A stretch of DNA of 64,000 bases, taken from the NCBI RefSeq assembly GCF_017498485.1, contig NZ_CP071795.1:2418001-2482000 (forward strand), read 5' to 3'. Below are positions 61,002-64,000 of this stretch, one piece after another; the first letter of the stretch is position 1, and each line of letters opens with the position of its first letter. The position numbers were made by a program, and so were the translations under genes. The notes under the pieces were generated by a model. It was not told the origin of the DNA. It saw nothing but the letters and a program-made list of their open reading frames with translations, and made no database searches. Source of the DNA: Polaribacter batillariae (lineage in GTDB: Bacteria; Bacteroidota; Bacteroidia; Flavobacteriales; Flavobacteriaceae).

Positions 61002-63710
61002 ATGAAGAAATTTTTATGTATTGCTTTTGTAGCTTTAAGTCAATTTTTAATAGCACAAGACAAAGGAACTATAAAAGGTTTGTTAACAGATAAAGAAACA
61101 AATAACGAGCCATTACCATTTGCAAATGTTATTATAAAAGGAACTGCAATTGGAGGGACTACAGATTTTGATGGACTGTATTCATTTAAAGTACCAGCAG
61201 GAACTCACACGGTTCAGTTTAGTTTTGTTGGTTATAAAACCATCGAAAAAGTATTTACTATAAAAGCAGGAGAAACCATTACCATTAACCAATTAATGTC
61301 TGCAGAAGAAGGTGTTGGTTTAGACGAGGTTGTTGTAAAGTCTTCTACGAGTAAAGAAAAAACAAGCGCCTTAATTTTAGAACAGAAAAAAGCGGTTTCA
61401 ATAAAAACAACTATTGGAGCTCAAGAGCTATCTGTAAAAGGAGTTTCTGATGCAGAAGGAGCTGTTACAAAAACAGCAGGTGTTTCTAAAGGATCTAAAA
61501 ATGTTGTGGTAAGAGGTTTGGGAGATCGTTACAACTCTACGAATTTAAATGGTTTGCCTTTACCTTCTGAAGACCCTGAATATAAAAATATATCTTTAGA
61601 TTTTTTTGGAACAGATATTATAAAAAATATTGAAGTAAATAAGGTGTTTACACCAGAATTATATGGAGATGTTGGTGGTGCAAACATAAATATTGCTTCA
61701 AAAGAATTGGTAAAAAAGAGCTTATTAAATGTAAATACTTCTTTAGGTGTAAATACACAAACATTTTCTAAGGAGTTTTTAACAATAGATGGAACCAATA
61801 GATTTGGAACCCAAAACACTAGTATTCCAATAAACGATTTATCTAAATATTCTTTTAAAAATTCATTTAAGCCACAAAGTCAAGATTTTCAGTTAAATAA
61901 TAGTATCTCTTTTGCTGGGGGTAAAAAATATGATGTTAATGAAGACACTTTTAGCTTTTTTATTGTTGGTGGATTTGACGGAAGTTATAATTATCTAGAC
62001 GGTAATATCAAACAAACAACTAGTTCTGGAGAGATTTTTCAAGACCAATCTTTTACGAAATATGAATATAATGTTTCGCAAATTTTAATGGCGAACTTAA
62101 AATATAAATTCGAAGAAGGGCATAATATTGCTTACAATCATTTATTTATTCATAATAATAAACAATCTATTGGAGATTATTTAGGTTTTAATAATCCAGA
62201 GCAAGATGGCGATTTAGAATTTCAAAGAAGACAGCAAACAAATAATAACGAGTTGTATGTAAATCAATTAATTGCAAATTACAAGTTTACAGAAAGACTA
62301 GATTTCGAAGCAAAAGGTTCTTTAAATTTTATTAGAGGTAATGAGCCAGACAGAAGAACGAATAAATATTTATTTAGAGATAATTATTATAGTCCAGAAA
62401 CGAGTTCTGCAGGAGAAAACGAACGTTATTTTGCGAAGTTAGAAGAGAACGATTATGCTGCAAAAGGAAAATTTTCATATAAATTAAAAGAAGACGAAGA
62501 AGATATTAGCATTTTAGAATTTGGAGGAGATTATAGATATACAGAGCGTTTATTTTCTGCTACTATATTTAATCACGATTTTTCTAGCAGAGTTGCCGTA
62601 GATATCGAAAATCCAGATGCTGTATTTTCTCAATCTTCGATAGATAATACTATTTTTGAATTGGAAACAGGTAGAGGTGGTGTAAGTAACCCAAATGCAT
62701 TTGTACCATTTACCTACAGAGGTAAAAGACAAATATTTGCAGGTTTTGGAAATTTAGTATATCAATTAAGTGATAATTTTATTGCCTCTGTTGGTGGTAG
62801 ATTCGAAAAAATTCAGCAACGAGTTACTTATAACACAAACATTGCACAATCTGCTATAGATGGAGCTTCAAATTTAGATAGAACCTATTTGTTACCAAGC
62901 TTCAACTTAAAATTCAACTTTAGTGAAAACAGTATTTTAAGAATTGCAGGGAGCCAGAGTTACACGTTTCCACAGTTCAAAGAAACAGCTCCATTTAAAT
63001 ATCAAGACATAAGTTTTTCATCTCAAGGTAACCCAGATTTAAAACCTTCAGATAATTATAATTTAGATGCGAAATACGAATACTACATGTCCTCGTCTGA
63101 ATTATTTACTGTTACTGGGTTTTATAAATACATTCAAAATCCAATTGCAAGAAGCGAGATTCCTTCTGGAGGAAATACATTAACCTATTTAAATGTTGGA
63201 GACGATGCAAGTGTTTATGGAATTGAATTAGAAGTTAGAAAAAATATTTATGAAATTGAAGACAAAGATTTAAAAATTATGGGAGGTGTAAATACATCTT
63301 ACTTAGTTTCTAATGTTAACTTAGATGCAAACTCTATAGCACAATTTACAAATGCAACAAGTAATTTGGAAGGAGCAACACCATTTTTAATAAATGCAGA
63401 TATTTCTATCAATAAAAAATACAACGATAATACATTTATCTCTTCACTAGTATTTAATTATTTTAGTGAAAGAGTTTACTCTGTTGGTACTAGAGGTTTT
63501 GCAAATATTTTAGAAAAAGGAATACCAACACTAGATTTGGTTTCTTCTTACGAATTTAATAAAAATTATAAACTTAAATTAAAAGCAACGAATTTATTAA
63601 ATCCAGATTTTCAATTATCTAGAGATGGTTTCAATGGAGAAAATAATGTTGTGTTAAGTAATTATAAAAAAGGTGTTAATATAAGTTTAGGATTCTCTTA
63701 TGATTTCTAG
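61002..63710 (+). CDS. TonB-dependent outer-membrane receptor with carboxypeptidase-like N-terminal domain
   Basis: 902-aa outer-membrane receptor. Signal peptide (MKKFLCIAFVALSQFLIAQ), CarboxypepD_reg-like domain (about 22-105, GTIKGLLTDKETNNEPLPFA ... GGTTDFDGLYSFKVPAGTHT), a plug (about 118-240, GVSKGSKNVVVRGLGDRYNS, FFGTDIIKNIEVNK, GDVGGANINIASKEL), and a barrel ending VNISLGFSYDF. The plug resembles receptors paired with a downstream lipoprotein in P-starvation loci. It is followed by a lipoprotein gene (118 nt gap). The ligand is unknown; an organophosphate role is inferred from the porin/PiT neighbourhood. Confidence 0.85.
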   Translation: MKKFLCIAFVALSQFLIAQDKGTIKGLLTDKETNNEPLPFANVIIKGTAIGGTTDFDGLYSFKVPAGTHTVQFSFVGYKTIEKVFTIKAGETITINQLMSAEEGVGLDEVVVKSSTSKEKTSALILEQKKAVSIKTTIGAQELSVKGVSDAEGAVTKTAGVSKGSKNVVVRGLGDRYNSTNLNGLPLPSEDPEYKNISLDFFGTDIIKNIEVNKVFTPELYGDVGGANINIASKELVKKSLLNVNTSLGVNTQTFSKEFLTIDGTNRFGTQNTSIPINDLSKYSFKNSFKPQSQDFQLNNSISFAGGKKYDVNEDTFSFFIVGGFDGSYNYLDGNIKQTTSSGEIFQDQSFTKYEYNVSQILMANLKYKFEEGHNIAYNHLFIHNNKQSIGDYLGFNNPEQDGDLEFQRRQQTNNNELYVNQLIANYKFTERLDFEAKGSLNFIRGNEPDRRTNKYLFRDNYYSPETSSAGENERYFAKLEENDYAAKGKFSYKLKEDEEDISILEFGGDYRYTERLFSATIFNHDFSSRVAVDIENPDAVFSQSSIDNTIFELETGRGGVSNPNAFVPFTYRGKRQIFAGFGNLVYQLSDNFIASVGGRFEKIQQRVTYNTNIAQSAIDGASNLDRTYLLPSFNLKFNFSENSILRIAGSQSYTFPQFKETAPFKYQDISFSSQGNPDLKPSDNYNLDAKYEYYMSSSELFTVTGFYKYIQNPIARSEIPSGGNTLTYLNVGDDASVYGIELEVRKNIYEIEDKDLKIMGGVNTSYLVSNVNLDANSIAQFTNATSNLEGATPFLINADISINKKYNDNTFISSLVFNYFSERVYSVGTRGFANILEKGIPTLDLVSSYEFNKNYKLKLKATNLLNPDFQLSRDGFNGENNVVLSNYKKGVNISLGFSYDF

Positions 63711-63828
63711 GTTTTTGTAAGTTTTCATAACAATTCTTTAAAATTCAGTTAAGACAAAATGAACATAATTGTTTCAATTTTGTAAAAGATAATCAAACAA
63801 ACAATTTAAACAAATTAATAAGAAAAAA

Positions 63829-64000
63829 ATGAAAAAATCAATTTTATCAATCGTAGCAATCGCTTCTTTAGTTTTTGCTAGCTGTTCTTTAAGTGACGAC
63901 GATAATACACCAGTGACAGGAGGAGATGTTACACCACAAAATTTAGCAGGAAATTTAACGTCTGATTTAACATTAAAATCTGGAATTGCACACAATTTAA
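63829..64000 (+). CDS. Lipoprotein, N-terminal part (runs off the window)
   Basis: 57 codons to the window end: MKKSILSIVAIASLVFASCS is a lipoprotein signal with lipobox FASC (Cys19), followed by an acidic linker SDDDNTPVTGGD that could act as a Bacteroidota surface-export signal, then NLAGNLTSDLTLKSGIAHNL. It is encoded after the TonB receptor, so it may be its partner lipoprotein. No family can be named from this fragment. Confidence 0.75.
   Translation, partial: MKKSILSIVAIASLVFASCSLSDDDNTPVTGGDVTPQNLAGNLTSDLTLKSGIAHNL

Overview
The window is AT-rich DNA from a member of the Bacteroidota, most likely the family Flavobacteriaceae (a Polaribacter/Tenacibaculum-like marine relative is a guess). 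The evidence is the TAnnTTTG/TTG promoter pattern seen repeatedly, type IX secretion (T9SS) components and cargo (PorZ, a C-terminal sorting domain), TonB-dependent receptors, the small flavobacterial families DUF6341 and DUF6427, and the general gene set. No rRNA or tRNA gene was recognised.

Layout. 0-3.7 kb (minus strand): 5' end of leuS, a DUF2911 protein, and the iron-uptake operon feoA-feoB-FeoB-associated peptide behind a promoter carrying a perfect 17-bp palindrome. 3.9-9.6 kb: malic enzyme maeB, trpS, plsC plus a hemolysin-III protein, a candidate small RNA, and a CYTH protein. 9.7-15.2 kb: porZ-recO-TonB receptor joined by TAATG overlaps. 15.2-19.3 kb: an SdpI-like protein, tesB, and a restriction-modification cassette (5mC methyltransferase, a frameshifted small gene, a probable endonuclease). 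19.4-27.4 kb: acyltransferase-like protein, metallophosphoesterase and a complete RND efflux operon. 27.4-31.7 kb: a second candidate small RNA behind a 34-bp perfect palindrome, a TPMT-like methyltransferase, ferredoxin-NADP reductase, NifU-like/Mrp Fe-S genes and an alkyltransferase-like protein. 31.76-32.84 kb: an intact IS30-family element. 32.9-43.3 kb: housekeeping genes (trmB, upp, kbp-like, EamA, yicC, gmk, nadD, M23 peptidase, GH3, queD, pth).

43.4-52.9 kb is the most unusual part. Nine minus-strand genes encode a large T9SS-secreted repeat protein, a 59-aa peptide, a signal-less periplasmic-binding-protein fold, a tail-collar protein, two uncharacterised proteins, a NarL-type response regulator, a histidine kinase with no sensor domain, and a multi-pass membrane protein. 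A near-palindromic motif (AGGTATwwATACCT) occurs upstream of every transcription unit here, at helically phased distances from likely -7 elements in three of them. I propose a self-contained two-component regulon of unknown function.

53-64 kb: uvrC, a patatin with an outer-membrane barrel (type Vd-like), then a phosphate block with a PiT transporter, an OprO/P-type porin, a TonB receptor and the start of a lipoprotein gene. Two of these promoters carry 11-bp direct repeats resembling a Pho box, and a third has a weak candidate. Intergenic DNA holds heptamer tandem repeats at three loci and dispersed GAGCGCAGTCGAG palindromic repeats.
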